NCBI RefSeq assembly: GCF_004335005.1
Contig: NZ_RQRT01000003.1
Location: 1-64,000, forward strand
Length of the DNA stretch: 64,000 bases
Source: Paracoccus nototheniae
GTDB lineage: Bacteria > Pseudomonadota > Alphaproteobacteria > Rhodobacterales > Rhodobacteraceae
Reading direction: 5' to 3'
Below the pieces are notes generated by a model, which saw only the letters and a program-made list of their open reading frames with translations, did no database searches and was not told the origin of the DNA. The first letter of the stretch is position 1; every line of letters begins with the position of its first letter. The position numbers and the translations under genes were made by a program. Shown here piece by piece: positions 25,248 to 34,158 of this stretch.

Positions 25248-26630
25248 TCAGGCCGGGGCGCAGGCCTTGACCAAGCGCACCAGCTTCTTGTTGACGAATT
25301 GCTGGATGCCCATGTCGCCCAGCTCTCGGCCATAGCCTGAATTCTTGATCCCGCCGAACGGCAGTTCGGCATCCGACCAGCTGATATTGTTGATGAACAT
25401 CATGCCGGTCTCGACAGCGCTGGCCACGCGCCTGCCTGCGGCCGGATCGCTGGTGAAGACGGACCCGCCCAGACCGAAATCGCTGTCATTGGCCAAGGCG
25501 ATCGCAGCGTCTTCGTCCGCGACCCGGAACACCATGGCGACAGGGCCAAAGAACTCGTCCCGGAAGGCCGGGTTGTCGGGGGCGACATCGGTCAGGATCG
25601 TCGGCTGCATATAGCTGCCCGCCCGGTTCAGGCGCTGACCGCCCATGACCAGCGTGGCGCCATGTCTGACGGCGACATCCACCTGTTCCAGCAACCCGAC
25701 CAGCGCCTCTTCGCTGGACAAGGGCCCAAGCGTCGTCGCGGGGTCCAGCGGATCGCCCACGACAAGCGCGCCCAGGGCGCCCCTGAACCCGGCCATGAAC
25801 CGGTCGGCCACGCTGTCGATGATGATGAAACGCTTGGCCGCACAACAGGTCTGGCCGGTGTTGAACATCCGGCCCCAGACTGCCCATGTCTGCGCATGGT
25901 CCATATCCGCATCGGCCAGAACGATGAACGCATCCGCGCCGCCCAGCTCCATGGACGAGGGCTTCAGCGCCCGACCGGCCGCGGCGGCAATGCTGCGCCC
26001 GGCAGGCACGCTGCCGGTCAGGGCGACGCCCTTGATCCGGGGATCGGCGATGACCGCATCGGACTGGCCGTGGCTGATCATCAGGTTGGTATAAAGACCC
26101 GCAGGCGCGCCCGCATCGGTCATGACCTTTTCAAAAGCCATGGCGCATTGCGGCACGCAGGCGGAGTGCTTGATCACCAGCGCATTGCCCGCCATCAGAT
26201 GCGGTCCGGCGACGCGGGCCAGTTGATAATAGGGGAAATTCCACGGCTCGACCCCGAAGATGACGCCAATCGGGCGGCTTTCCATATGACCTTCGCCCTC
26301 TTCGGGATGCAGCGGAACATCCGCCAGAAAGCGTTCGGCATTGCGGGCATAATAGGTCATGATCCGGGCGGAAAACGCCACCTCGGCCCGCGCCTCGGCG
26401 ATGCGTTTGCCCATCTCCATCGTCATGATCCGGGCCAGATCCTCGGTCCGCTCGACCAGCAGCGCCGCCGCCCGGTCGATGATCACCGCGCGGTCTGCGA
26501 ATGAGCTGTGCTTCCAACGGGAAAAGCAGCCGTCCGCCGTGGCGAGCCGTTCCTCCAGCTGGGCATCGGTCAGCGGGGCAAAGCGCGCCAGCAAAATTCC
26601 CGTGGCCGGATTGACGCTTTGATAGGTCAT
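25248..26630 (-). CDS. NAD(P)-dependent succinate-semialdehyde dehydrogenase-like aldehyde dehydrogenase
   Basis: A 460-residue aldehyde dehydrogenase oxidising succinate semialdehyde or related aldehydes to acids. Motifs are the substrate-channel/NAD region VEPWNFPYYQLARV, Glu in SSMELGGADAFIVL and the catalytic cysteine in NTGQTCCAAKRF. The C-terminal FGGIKNSGYGRELG is characteristic of the SSADH subgroup. The start MTYQSVNPATG is typical. It lies between adhP and a decayed beta-glucan synthase gene. A weak half-match to an FNR box (CTGATCCAGATCTG at 26764) lies upstream. A more general aldehyde role next to adhP is possible. Confidence 0.9.
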   Translation of the reverse strand: MTYQSVNPATGILLARFAPLTDAQLEERLATADGCFSRWKHSSFADRAVIIDRAAALLVERTEDLARIMTMEMGKRIAEARAEVAFSARIMTYYARNAERFLADVPLHPEEGEGHMESRPIGVIFGVEPWNFPYYQLARVAGPHLMAGNALVIKHSACVPQCAMAFEKVMTDAGAPAGLYTNLMISHGQSDAVIADPRIKGVALTGSVPAGRSIAAAAGRALKPSSMELGGADAFIVLADADMDHAQTWAVWGRMFNTGQTCCAAKRFIIIDSVADRFMAGFRGALGALVVGDPLDPATTLGPLSSEEALVGLLEQVDVAVRHGATLVMGGQRLNRAGSYMQPTILTDVAPDNPAFRDEFFGPVAMVFRVADEDAAIALANDSDFGLGGSVFTSDPAAGRRVASAVETGMMFINNISWSDAELPFGGIKNSGYGRELGDMGIQQFVNKKLVRLVKACAPA

Positions 26631-26812
26631 TGAGGTCTCCTTGCCGCAAAATGCCGACGATCCCGTCACTTCGTGTCGAAGGGTTCGGACGTCGACCGGA
26701 CATGCACCGGGCCTGAGGTGCAGCGGGCTGGGATCAGCATGGACCCCGCCAAAGGGCCTAATACTGATCCAGATCTGTGTTGCGCGAAATATTCGCCGAC
26801 TGGCTGCCTTGA

Positions 26813-27560
26813 TCACGTCAGCATGACGACCACCTCATGTCCGGCTCCATCCAGCGGAACCAAGGCGCAGGCCGAAGACGCGCGGGATGTCCTGTCGTCG
26901 CCCCGCTGAACCGAGACCGCGTTATCCGTGGCCTCGACACTCAGCCGGGCGGTAAAGCCGGGCCAGCTGTCTGGCAGACGGGGCGTGATCACCAGATAGC
27001 CGCCCCCGCGGCGCAGGCCCGGAATGCCCTCGACCGCCGCACGCGACTTCCAAGCGGCAGAGCCGGTATGCCAGCTCCAGCCGCCCCTGGTTTCATGGGG
27101 GGCACGGAATAGACGCCGCCATGACATAGAGCTTGAACCGGTGCCGGGCGGCGGCAGGGGTCAGGGGTCAGGACAGGGGGGTTGATCGGGCTAAGAAACC
27201 GCGCCGCTGGCCAGCTCGACCGCCATTCCCGCCAGTGCGATGGTGGGCTGCGGACAGCCACGGGCAAGATCATCGACCGCGCTGCGATAGAGGTCGCGGC
27301 TGGCGAAATCCGTAACCGCATGGCCGGGATGCTGACGCAGACGCGCCTCGACAAGGCTGACATCCTCGAACATATTATTCTAGTCGGTGGCCGCCAAACC
27401 GCGAAAAACGATGATGATAATGCGCCGCGTCACAGTCAAGGCGCGCCATCGGCCCTGCGCATGGCGCACGACGCTATCGATGGTCGCGCCCCGAGCCTCC
27501 AGCCCATCCTGCATCCATGCGCCGATCAGCGCATCGGTATATGCCGCAGGTGGCGCTGAA
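26813..27560 (-). pseudogene. Remnant of a cyclic beta-1,2-glucan synthase (GH94/NdvB-like), internally deleted
   Basis: From 27560 on the minus strand one frame reads DALIGAWMQDGLEARGATID, then GLAATD, a stop, and MFEDVSLVEARLRQHPGH with DFASRDLYRSAVDDLARG. This is the NdvB segment normally found near the middle of the about 2,800-residue enzyme. A second block, TRGGWSWHTGSAAWKSRAAV followed by EGIPGLRRGGGYLVITPRLP, is its C-terminal GH94 phosphorylase domain, ending at the stop at 26813. More than 2,000 residues between and around the blocks are gone and frames are interrupted. Glucan synthases of this type often sit next to acetate kinase/phosphoketolase genes, which matches the neighbour here. 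Confidence 0.8.
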
Positions 27561-27612
27561 CACGCAATGCGGGAACGGCCGCCTTCCAGGAAAGACCCGA
27601 CGCCACTGCACG

Positions 27613-29397
27613 TCAGGGCAGGGGCGTTGCGTGAACGTTCGCCGCCAGCGTCCCGTCCGCACGACGATCGATGCCCGCGGCGTTGGCCTCGTCCGTGTCG
27701 AGATGCATTTCGGTCAATGCGCCGGGGGCGACACGGATCAATGTGCCGCCAAACGTCAGGCCACGCCCATCGTCGCTCTTGACGGCGATCGCCACCATGT
27801 CACCATCGACAAGCCCCATCACCGCAGCATCGGTCGGATTGGTGTGAACATGGCGCGCAGCGATGATCAGACCGGTGCTGTCTTCATGGCCGTGCGGTCC
27901 GATCAGGCGCACCGGGGGCGTGTTGTCCAATTGGCCGCTGTTCCTGACGGGCGCGTCGATTCCAAGCGCAAAGCTGTCCGTACGCGAGACTTCGATCTGA
28001 GTGCGCGGACGCAGAGGGCCCAGAATGGCGACGTGATGCAGGCATCCTTTGGGCCCCTGCAGCGTGACACGCTCCTCGGCGACCCAGTTGCCGGGCTGAC
28101 GCAGCGGCGCGCCCTCGGTCAATCGATAGCCTGGGCCGAACAAAGCCTCGACACTCTGCTGCGAAAGGTGGACATGGCGGCCGGACACCGAGATCGGGAT
28201 CGCAAGCGCTGTGACGGTCCGGCGTCCAAGCAGGGCTTCGACGTCGCGGGCGATCATCAACTGTTCGGCGGTCTCGGTGACCATGACCGCGACGCGGCTG
28301 TTCTGGGCGTGAATGCGCGGCGCAGCGCGGTCCGAAAGGTCCGGAGACCGGTTCAGATCTTCGTCCAGCATCAGGCCCATGAACTGCAACCCGTCGCAGA
28401 TGCGTCTGCGCATCGACGCCGAGTTTTCACCGATCCCACCGGTGAAGACGATGGCATCGACGCCGCCCATCGCGGCGGCATAGGCGCCGAGATACTTGCG
28501 CGCCCGGTATGCATAAAGCGTGATCGCCAGTTGCGCCTCGGTATTTCCGTCGGCGGCCTGCGCCTCGACATCGCGCATGTCTGCGCTGCCGGCCAGTGCC
28601 TTCAGCCCGCTTTCACCGTAAAGCGCGGCTTCGATAGCCGGGATGTCCAGTCCCAGTTCGCGATGCAGGAACCCAAAGGCGCCCGGGTCGATGTCACCCG
28701 ACCGCGTGCCCATCACCAGCCCCTCGAGCGGAGTCATTCCCATCGAACTGTCGATGCTGGCCCCGTATTGCACCGCGCAGGCGCTGGCACCGTTGCCCAG
28801 ATGCATGCTGATGATCCGCAACTCGACCAGGGGCCGTCCAAGCGCCTCGGCCGCGCGCTGTGCGACATATCGGTGCGAGGTGCCGTGAAACCCGAAGCGG
28901 CGCAACCCTACCGCCCGCCACGCAGATGGGACAGCATAGGTCGTGGCTCGGGCCGGATTGCTCAGATGAAAGCTGGTGTCGAAGACCGCGACCTGTGGCA
29001 GGTCCGGCCAGAGATCGCGCGCCAGCTGAAGCGCCCGGATCATCGCTGGATTGTGCAGCGGTGCTAGGGGCGTCAGCGCCTCGATCCGGGCCAGGACCGC
29101 ATCATCGATCAGCGCCGGGCCGGTGAACTCAGTTCCGCCATGGGCCAGGCGGTGCCCCACAGCCTGAAGACCCGCCACTGCTTTTTCGGCCAGCAAGCCG
29201 GGGACCGCGGCAATCGCGGTGCCGATATCTGAATGCGTTGCCCGCACCCGCTCCGGTGCCGCATTTCCAACAGCGAGGCTTTGGTCGCAGCCATCGTTGC
29301 CAAACCTGTCGAAACTGCCCTTGAGGATCTGCAGGTCCCCATCGAACACACCGAATTTCAGGCTTGAACTGCCTGCATTGAAGACAAGAATACGCAT
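27613..29397 (-). CDS. Acetate/propionate kinase fused to a PduL-type phosphotransacylase
   Basis: A 594-residue two-domain protein. Residues 1 to about 388 are acetate kinase: MRILVFNAGSSSLKFG, GHRLAHGG, VFDTSFH, RRFGFHGTSHRYVA and FTGGIGENSASMRR. Residues about 390-594 are a PduL phosphate acyltransferase: IPISVSGRHVHLSQQSVEAL, AARHVHTNPTDA and EMHLDTDEANAAG, including the zinc-binding histidines. Acetyl-CoA + Pi -> acetyl-P + CoA and acetyl-P + ADP -> acetate + ATP would then be carried by one polypeptide, replacing separate Pta and AckA. The start at 29397 gives the standard kinase N-terminus. There is no frameshift at the junction. Neighbours adhP and an aldehyde dehydrogenase suggest fermentation or overflow metabolism. 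Confidence 0.93.
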   Translation of the reverse strand: MRILVFNAGSSSLKFGVFDGDLQILKGSFDRFGNDGCDQSLAVGNAAPERVRATHSDIGTAIAAVPGLLAEKAVAGLQAVGHRLAHGGTEFTGPALIDDAVLARIEALTPLAPLHNPAMIRALQLARDLWPDLPQVAVFDTSFHLSNPARATTYAVPSAWRAVGLRRFGFHGTSHRYVAQRAAEALGRPLVELRIISMHLGNGASACAVQYGASIDSSMGMTPLEGLVMGTRSGDIDPGAFGFLHRELGLDIPAIEAALYGESGLKALAGSADMRDVEAQAADGNTEAQLAITLYAYRARKYLGAYAAAMGGVDAIVFTGGIGENSASMRRRICDGLQFMGLMLDEDLNRSPDLSDRAAPRIHAQNSRVAVMVTETAEQLMIARDVEALLGRRTVTALAIPISVSGRHVHLSQQSVEALFGPGYRLTEGAPLRQPGNWVAEERVTLQGPKGCLHHVAILGPLRPRTQIEVSRTDSFALGIDAPVRNSGQLDNTPPVRLIGPHGHEDSTGLIIAARHVHTNPTDAAVMGLVDGDMVAIAVKSDDGRGLTFGGTLIRVAPGALTEMHLDTDEANAAGIDRRADGTLAANVHATPLP

Positions 29398-29416
29398 GGT
29401 TCGGCTCCAGCCAGTG

Positions 29417-29570
29417 TCAGGGCGCAGTATAGCCGCCATCGATCAGATGAGAGCTGCCGGTGATGAAACTGGCCCCCGCCTGCGCACAGCAAGGCAGGGG
29501 TCTGCCAGCGCACCCGGTAAAAGACCCGGCAAGGGTGACATCGATCACCCTGTGCCGGTCATCGGCAGGA
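29417..29570 (-). pseudogene. C-terminal remnant of an SDR-family oxidoreductase
   Basis: The minus strand reads VIDVTLAGSFTGC, the pattern of the SDR central helix (VxxVNLxGxFxGC). After a deletion it continues AGASFITGSSHLIDGGYTAP and a stop, the C-terminal cofactor-loop signature (ASFITGxxxxVDGGYTA). The catalytic YxxxK region is missing. It stands directly upstream of the acetate kinase fusion on the same strand and is not functional. Confidence 0.7.
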
Positions 29571-29661
29571 TACCGGCCGATGGGCAGGCCGGGGGGGGGC
29601 AGGCCGGGGCCAGCGCGTCGCCTATCCCGGGTGGGGGCTCGACGCCTTTCTTGACGATGCG

Positions 29662-30297
29662 TCACTGGCAGCTTGCCGGGTTCACCCCGGAAGCCGTCAG
29701 CGCCCAGTCCGTCATCTGACCCACCACCTGCCGGGCGCCTGCGTCAAAGGCCGGGATCAGGTCGGCGCTGCGGGTGCTGGCCGCCGGGACCGTAGCGCTG
29801 AAGCGGCTGCGCGACACGACATCGGCCTCCATCTCGCTGACCATCTGCGCATCGACCGACAGGCGGACGACCACGCCTTCGGGGGTCAGTTCGGCGTTGA
29901 AATCGCCGATCTCGCTGATCAGGGCGTAATCGCCCGACAGGCCCAGAGGCGCGCGGCCGACATGGGCATAGCTGCCCGTCGCGCCAAGGCTTTCGACCAG
30001 CAGGCGCTGGACCATCGCGGGCACGGTTTCACCCCATTGCGCATCGGGCAGGTATTGCGTCTGCAAGGCCGAGGGGCGGATCATGATCCGGTCGCTGTCC
30101 AGCGTGCCGCGGGTCTTCGGCGGCTCGATCACCAGTTCGGCGATGCGGGCCTGCCCGCAGCTGCGGGCGGGGGGCGGGCGCAGTTCGAACAGGTCGCGTT
30201 CGGGTTCGCCCTGCAGGGCAGACAGGGCGCCGCAGCCGGGCAGGGTGCCAAGGGCAGCGATCATCAGGGCGGCGGGCAGGCGCATGGGAAACCTCAT
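29662..30297 (-). CDS. ABC-type transport auxiliary lipoprotein (PqiC/MlaD-associated)
   Basis: A 211-residue lipoprotein with signal sequence and lipobox at LGTLPGC (Cys22). The mature part has the PqiC/ABC_trans_aux fold: RDLFELRPP, IAELVIEPPKTRGTLDSDRI and LVESLGATGSYAHVGR. Such lipoproteins accompany MCE-type systems and anchor the MCE protein to the outer membrane. It overlaps the mlaD-like gene by 4 bp and is the last gene of the mlaEFD operon. There is no mlaC or mlaA nearby, so the set resembles a Pqi/Let-like or actinobacterial-type layout rather than the E. coli Mla operon. Confidence 0.87.
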   Translation of the reverse strand: MRFPMRLPAALMIAALGTLPGCGALSALQGEPERDLFELRPPPARSCGQARIAELVIEPPKTRGTLDSDRIMIRPSALQTQYLPDAQWGETVPAMVQRLLVESLGATGSYAHVGRAPLGLSGDYALISEIGDFNAELTPEGVVVRLSVDAQMVSEMEADVVSRSRFSATVPAASTRSADLIPAFDAGARQVVGQMTDWALTASGVNPASCQ

Positions 30298-31541
30298 CGG
30301 CGAAACTCGGGGGTGTTGGGACCGGACAGCAGCTGGCCCGGATTGCGGCGCAGGGTGGATACAAGCTGGTTCATATTCTCGACCAGCGCGCGCAGATCCT
30401 GCGACAGGCGGGAGATCTGCGGCAGCGTCTGGCCCGCGAAGGATTGTACCGGGCCCTGCGCGCCCTGCATCACCCCGTTGAGCGAGGTGAAGGCGCTGGC
30501 TGCGGCATCGGCCGCCTGACGCAGGCTGGCACTGATCTGCGGCAGATCGTCGGGCAGGCTGGCCAGCGCGGTGTTCAGCGCGGCCAGCGTGCTGCGCAAA
30601 TCGCCCGCCACCGGGGCGATGTCGCGGCTGATGACCGTGTCCGCCGCATCAAAGGCCCGGGTTCCCGAGGCCAGCGCCGTATCCAGCCCGTCAAGGCTGG
30701 CCTCGCCCCGTTCGGTCAGGGTGGTCAGCCCGGCGGCGCTGCGTTCCAGTTGCTGCGTCAGCGTCGTCAGATCGCCCGCGACATAGGTATCGACCCGGTC
30801 CAGCGTGGCGGTGGCAGCTGTCAGCGTCGTGTCGGCCTGTTCGGCGGCACTGGCAAAGCGATCCAGCGTCACGCCCGCGCTTTGGCTCAGCCCCTCCATC
30901 TGTTCGCCAAAGGCGGCGATCCCGGTGGCCGCGACCCGGATCGCGTCGGTGGCTGCGGCCACATCGTCCAGTGCCTGATCCAGATGCCCGCTGGAGCGTT
31001 CGACATTGTCCAGAATCGAGGCCACCCGCCCCTGATTGTCAGGCCCCAGGATCTGCGCCAGCTGTTCGGCCACAAGGCCAAGGCGTTCGATGATCTGCGG
31101 CCCCTCGTCCGTCAGCGTCTGCAGGGCCGAACGGCTGGAGGCGATGACCGGCACGTCACTGCCATCGGCATCGCGCAGCAGCGGCGCGCGTTCGGACCCC
31201 GCGCTGATCGCGACCAGCGCCACGCCGGTCACGCCCTGCACCTCCAGCGCGGCGCTGCTGTCGGCGCGGATGGGGGTGTCCTCGGTCACCTCCAGCCGCA
31301 CGCGAACGGGCAGCGGATTGCCCGGCGCCAAAGCCATGTCGATGACGCGCCCCACCGGCAGGCCCGCAAAGCGCACCTCGGACGAGGGGCCAAGGCCCGA
31401 AACCTCGGGGAAATAGACGTCGTAATAGGCGAACTGCCGGTCCAGCTCCAACCGGGCGAACCACAGGACAAAGCCGAGGATTCCCAGAAACCCGGCAATG
31501 GTGAAGGCGCCGATCAGCATGTAATTGGCTTTGGTTTCCAT
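30294..31541 (-). CDS. MCE/MlaD-family periplasmic lipid-binding protein
   Basis: A 415-residue protein with one N-terminal membrane anchor (YMLIGAFTIAGFLGILGFVL). An MCE domain at about residues 40-120 follows (YFPEVSGLGPSSEVRFAGLP, then ITPVQG-like VQGVTGVALVAI). A long, largely helical Ala/Leu/Asp/Thr-rich C-terminal region extends to about residue 380. Such proteins form hexameric rings with a helical needle that carry phospholipid between the membranes. It is longer than E. coli MlaD (183 residues) and resembles alphaproteobacterial MCE proteins with helical tails. The ATPase gene ends four bases upstream, and the lipoprotein overlaps downstream by 4 bp. Confidence 0.9.
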   Translation of the reverse strand: METKANYMLIGAFTIAGFLGILGFVLWFARLELDRQFAYYDVYFPEVSGLGPSSEVRFAGLPVGRVIDMALAPGNPLPVRVRLEVTEDTPIRADSSAALEVQGVTGVALVAISAGSERAPLLRDADGSDVPVIASSRSALQTLTDEGPQIIERLGLVAEQLAQILGPDNQGRVASILDNVERSSGHLDQALDDVAAATDAIRVAATGIAAFGEQMEGLSQSAGVTLDRFASAAEQADTTLTAATATLDRVDTYVAGDLTTLTQQLERSAAGLTTLTERGEASLDGLDTALASGTRAFDAADTVISRDIAPVAGDLRSTLAALNTALASLPDDLPQISASLRQAADAAASAFTSLNGVMQGAQGPVQSFAGQTLPQISRLSQDLRALVENMNQLVSTLRRNPGQLLSGPNTPEFRR

Positions 31542-31545
31542 GCGC

Positions 31546-32313
31546 TTAATCCTTTGTCACGGCGGCACGCGCGCGCGGCCCGTGAAAATATTCGTGCACC
31601 CAGGGGTGATCGACCTGCAGCATCTCGGCCATGGTTCCGGTGGTCAGAACCCGCCGTTCGGCCAGCACCGCGACCCGGTCGCAGCAGGCATGCAGCGTGT
31701 CCAGATCATGGGTCACCAGAAAGACCGACAGGTTCAGCGCATCGCGCAGGGTCACGATCAGGGTGTCAAAGGCGGTGGCGCCGATCGGGTCCAGCCCGGC
31801 GGTGGGTTCGTCCAGAAACAGGATCTCGGGATCCAGCGCCAGCGCGCGGGCCAGACCGGCGCGCTTGCGCATCCCGCCCGACAGATCCGAGGGGACATTG
31901 CCGTTGGCCTTCCACGGCAGCCCCGCCATGCTGACCTTGAGTTCCGCCAGACCGCGCCGCTGTTCGGGGGTCAGGCCGGGCACGGCGTTCAGCGGCACCT
32001 CGACATTTTCGCGCACGGTCAGGGATGAAAACAGCGCGCCGTCCTGAAACATCACGCCCCATCGTTGTTCCAGCGCGCGCCGCTCGGCGCCCGACAGGGT
32101 GCCGATGCGCTGGCCCAACACGTCGATGGTGCCCGCCTGAACGGCCTCCAGCCCGACGATGGCACGCAGCAGCACCGATTTCCCGGTGCCCGAACCGCCG
32201 ACCACGCCCAGAATCTCGCCGCGCTTCAGGTCCAGATCCAGACCGTCATGCACCACATGGCTGCCGAACTGGGTGCGCAGGCCCCGCACCCGAACGACGG
32301 GATCGTCGCTCAT
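31546..32313 (-). CDS. mlaF: ABC transporter ATP-binding protein, MlaF type
   Basis: A 255-residue ATPase energising lipid transport across the cell envelope. Walker A is GGSGTGKSVLLRAI, the signature is LSGGMRKRAGLARAL, Walker B is ILFLDEPTAGLDPIGA and the switch His is in VTHDLDT. The variant signature with MRKR is typical of MlaF. It overlaps the permease gene by 4 bp upstream and ends four bases before the MCE gene. Gene symbol is by family and context; substrate direction cannot be read from sequence. Confidence 0.93.
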   Translation of the reverse strand: MSDDPVVRVRGLRTQFGSHVVHDGLDLDLKRGEILGVVGGSGTGKSVLLRAIVGLEAVQAGTIDVLGQRIGTLSGAERRALEQRWGVMFQDGALFSSLTVRENVEVPLNAVPGLTPEQRRGLAELKVSMAGLPWKANGNVPSDLSGGMRKRAGLARALALDPEILFLDEPTAGLDPIGATAFDTLIVTLRDALNLSVFLVTHDLDTLHACCDRVAVLAERRVLTTGTMAEMLQVDHPWVHEYFHGPRARAAVTKD

Positions 32314-33413
32314 AGTCCCACCTGCGCGAAAAAGACCGAAAAGGCGGCATCGGCGATGATCACCGCAAAGATCGCGCTGACCACCGCGGATGAGGTCATC
32401 TGCCCAAGCGATTCCGCATCCTTGCCGACCTGCATTCCGGCATGGCAGCCGATCACCCCGATGATGAGTGCAAAGACCGGCGCCTTGACGACCCCGACAA
32501 TGACATGGGTCACGCTGACATCGGCCAGCCGCGCCAGAAACACGGCGGGCGAGATACCCAGCTCGATCCAGGACATGACCGCGCCGCCCAAAAGACCCAT
32601 CACCGCCGAGACCAGTCCAAGAATCGGCAGCATCAGGACCAACGCCAACACGCGCGGCAGGACCAGCACCAGATCGGGATCAAGGCCCAGGGTCCGCATC
32701 GCGTCGATTTCCTGACGCATCTTCATCGACCCGATCGACGCCGTCAGCGCCGAGGCCGTGCGCCCCGCCACGACGATGGCCGTCAGCAGAATGCCCAGTT
32801 CCCGCAGAATCGAGATCGCGATCAGATCGACGACGAACACCTCGGCCCCGAACTGGCGCAGCTGGTCCGACCCCTGAAAGGCCAGCACCACCCCGATCAG
32901 GAACGACATCACTGCCACGATGGGCACGGCCTTCAGCCCGGTTTCCTGGCAGTGATGGATCAGCGCGGTCGCGGGAAATCGCGTGGGATGGCGCAGGGCG
33001 CGGCCAAAGGCTGCCAGCGTGCGGCCCAGATATTCCGCCAGCTCGGCCAGATAGGTGCCCATCCCGACGATCCGCTGGCCGGTCGCCTGAAGAATGCGGC
33101 GCCACAGGGCAGGGGGAGCGGCCAGTTCGTCCGGCACCGGCAGTGCCTTTGTCACCGTCGCCAGAAGCCCGGAATGGTGGTCGGACAGCCCGCAAAGCGT
33201 GGCCCCGGCTGCCTTGTGCTGCGCCAGCGCCCATGCGCCCGCCGTGTCCATCCGGGTCACGCCGGAAAGGTCTATCTGCCGGGCCGTGGGCCCGGCTTCG
33301 AATGCGCCAAGGGTCCAGACGACCAGATCGCCGGAAAGGCGCATCCGCTCGTCCTCGATCACGACGGACAGATTGGACCGTAGAATGCTGCCGGATGCGT
33401 TAGCCGCTTGCAT
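32310..33413 (-). CDS. mlaE: MlaE-family permease with N-terminal STAS (MlaB-like) domain
   Basis: A 367-residue protein fusing a STAS domain (about residues 15-105; ARQIDLSGVTRMDTAGAWAL) to an MlaE permease (about residues 130-365). Permease motifs include FLIGVVLAFQGSDQLRQFG, RELGILLTAIVVAGRTASAL and IGSMKMRQEIDAMRTLGLDP. In E. coli the STAS protein MlaB is separate and regulates the ATPase; in many alphaproteobacteria it is fused, as here. It is the first gene of the four-gene operon, with about 310 bp of non-coding sequence upstream. It forms the membrane core of the lipid transporter with MlaF and the MCE protein. Confidence 0.92.
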   Translation of the reverse strand: MQAANASGSILRSNLSVVIEDERMRLSGDLVVWTLGAFEAGPTARQIDLSGVTRMDTAGAWALAQHKAAGATLCGLSDHHSGLLATVTKALPVPDELAAPPALWRRILQATGQRIVGMGTYLAELAEYLGRTLAAFGRALRHPTRFPATALIHHCQETGLKAVPIVAVMSFLIGVVLAFQGSDQLRQFGAEVFVVDLIAISILRELGILLTAIVVAGRTASALTASIGSMKMRQEIDAMRTLGLDPDLVLVLPRVLALVLMLPILGLVSAVMGLLGGAVMSWIELGISPAVFLARLADVSVTHVIVGVVKAPVFALIIGVIGCHAGMQVGKDAESLGQMTSSAVVSAIFAVIIADAAFSVFFAQVGL

Positions 33414-33726
33414 ATGCTGTCATATCTTTCCGTCAATCTCGCAGAACGAGGCAGGATGATGAGCAGTTGACGTCTGCGACCTGCCGGTGTGCCCGGTTGT
33501 CTGACCGATGCCGGGAAGGCCTATCTACGCATTGATCGGAGGCCTTTGTCCATGACGGGGGCTGGCGCGGTTGGCAAGCGCGAACCTTGGGTGCATGGAG
33601 AGATGGCCCCTCTTCGCGACAGCACGAACATATCAACCTCTGAAACCGACGCGGATCGTTCTTGTCAAAGCGGATCGTTCGTAAAATCAGGAAACACGGG
33701 CTGCCAGCCCGCTGACGAATCCTCCG
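33414..33726. other. Intergenic stretch, nothing recognised
   Basis: About 310 bp between the divergent promoter side of the mla operon and a small hypothetical gene. It should contain the mlaE promoter. The direct repeat CGGATCGTTC occurs twice (near 33652 and 33671) but has no evident meaning. No coding pattern was recognised. Confidence 0.4.
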
Positions 33727-33963
33727 CTATGGTCGTCGCACCGAGTTCCCGCCCGCCAGAATGCCGTCGATCATCTGCGCCACAGCAAGATGCAGCTCGG
33801 ATTTTCCATCAATGCCGGGATCATTGGCATGGGCGGCGGAAGCATCCTGCAATATTCCCACAATCTCTCGTTCGGGCAGAATTTTATGGTCGTTCAGCGC
33901 CAAAAGCAGCGATTCGCAGATCGCAAGAGCGGCAGTTCCGGCAACGTCGGTGACGTGGGGCAT
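33727..33963 (-). CDS. Conserved small hypothetical protein
   Basis: A 78-residue cytosolic protein, mostly alpha-helical: ALAICESLLLALNDHKILPE, EREIVGILQDASAAHAN, then LHLAVAQMIDGILAGG. I believe similar small proteins occur across Rhodobacterales, with no known function. The start MPHVTDVAG has GGAAGG seven bases upstream; an in-frame ATG five codons earlier has no ribosome site. It is divergent from the Crp-family regulator at 34159. It is most likely a real gene. Confidence 0.65.
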   Translation of the reverse strand: MPHVTDVAGTAALAICESLLLALNDHKILPEREIVGILQDASAAHANDPGIDGKSELHLAVAQMIDGILAGGNSVRRP

Positions 33964-34158
33964 TCGCAGACCTTCCATGAGTCCATTCGGACGCCGGGCA
34001 AAATGCCCTTTACCGTCGGTCCCTGCGCATTGTGGCAGATCTGTGCTAGGACAGACTAACGCAGATCAGTGAAAGCGCGGCTTGCGCTGGTAAGGACTGT
34101 TCAGGGCCCCGGTCTGGTCGCGACAGGCGCGACACGACACCGGAAAGGAACGACGGCA

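Noticed and set aside
26764..26777. CTGATCCAGATCTG upstream of the aldehyde dehydrogenase as an FNR box
   Set aside because: Three deviations from TTGAT-N4-ATCAA; too weak to list as a site without conservation data.
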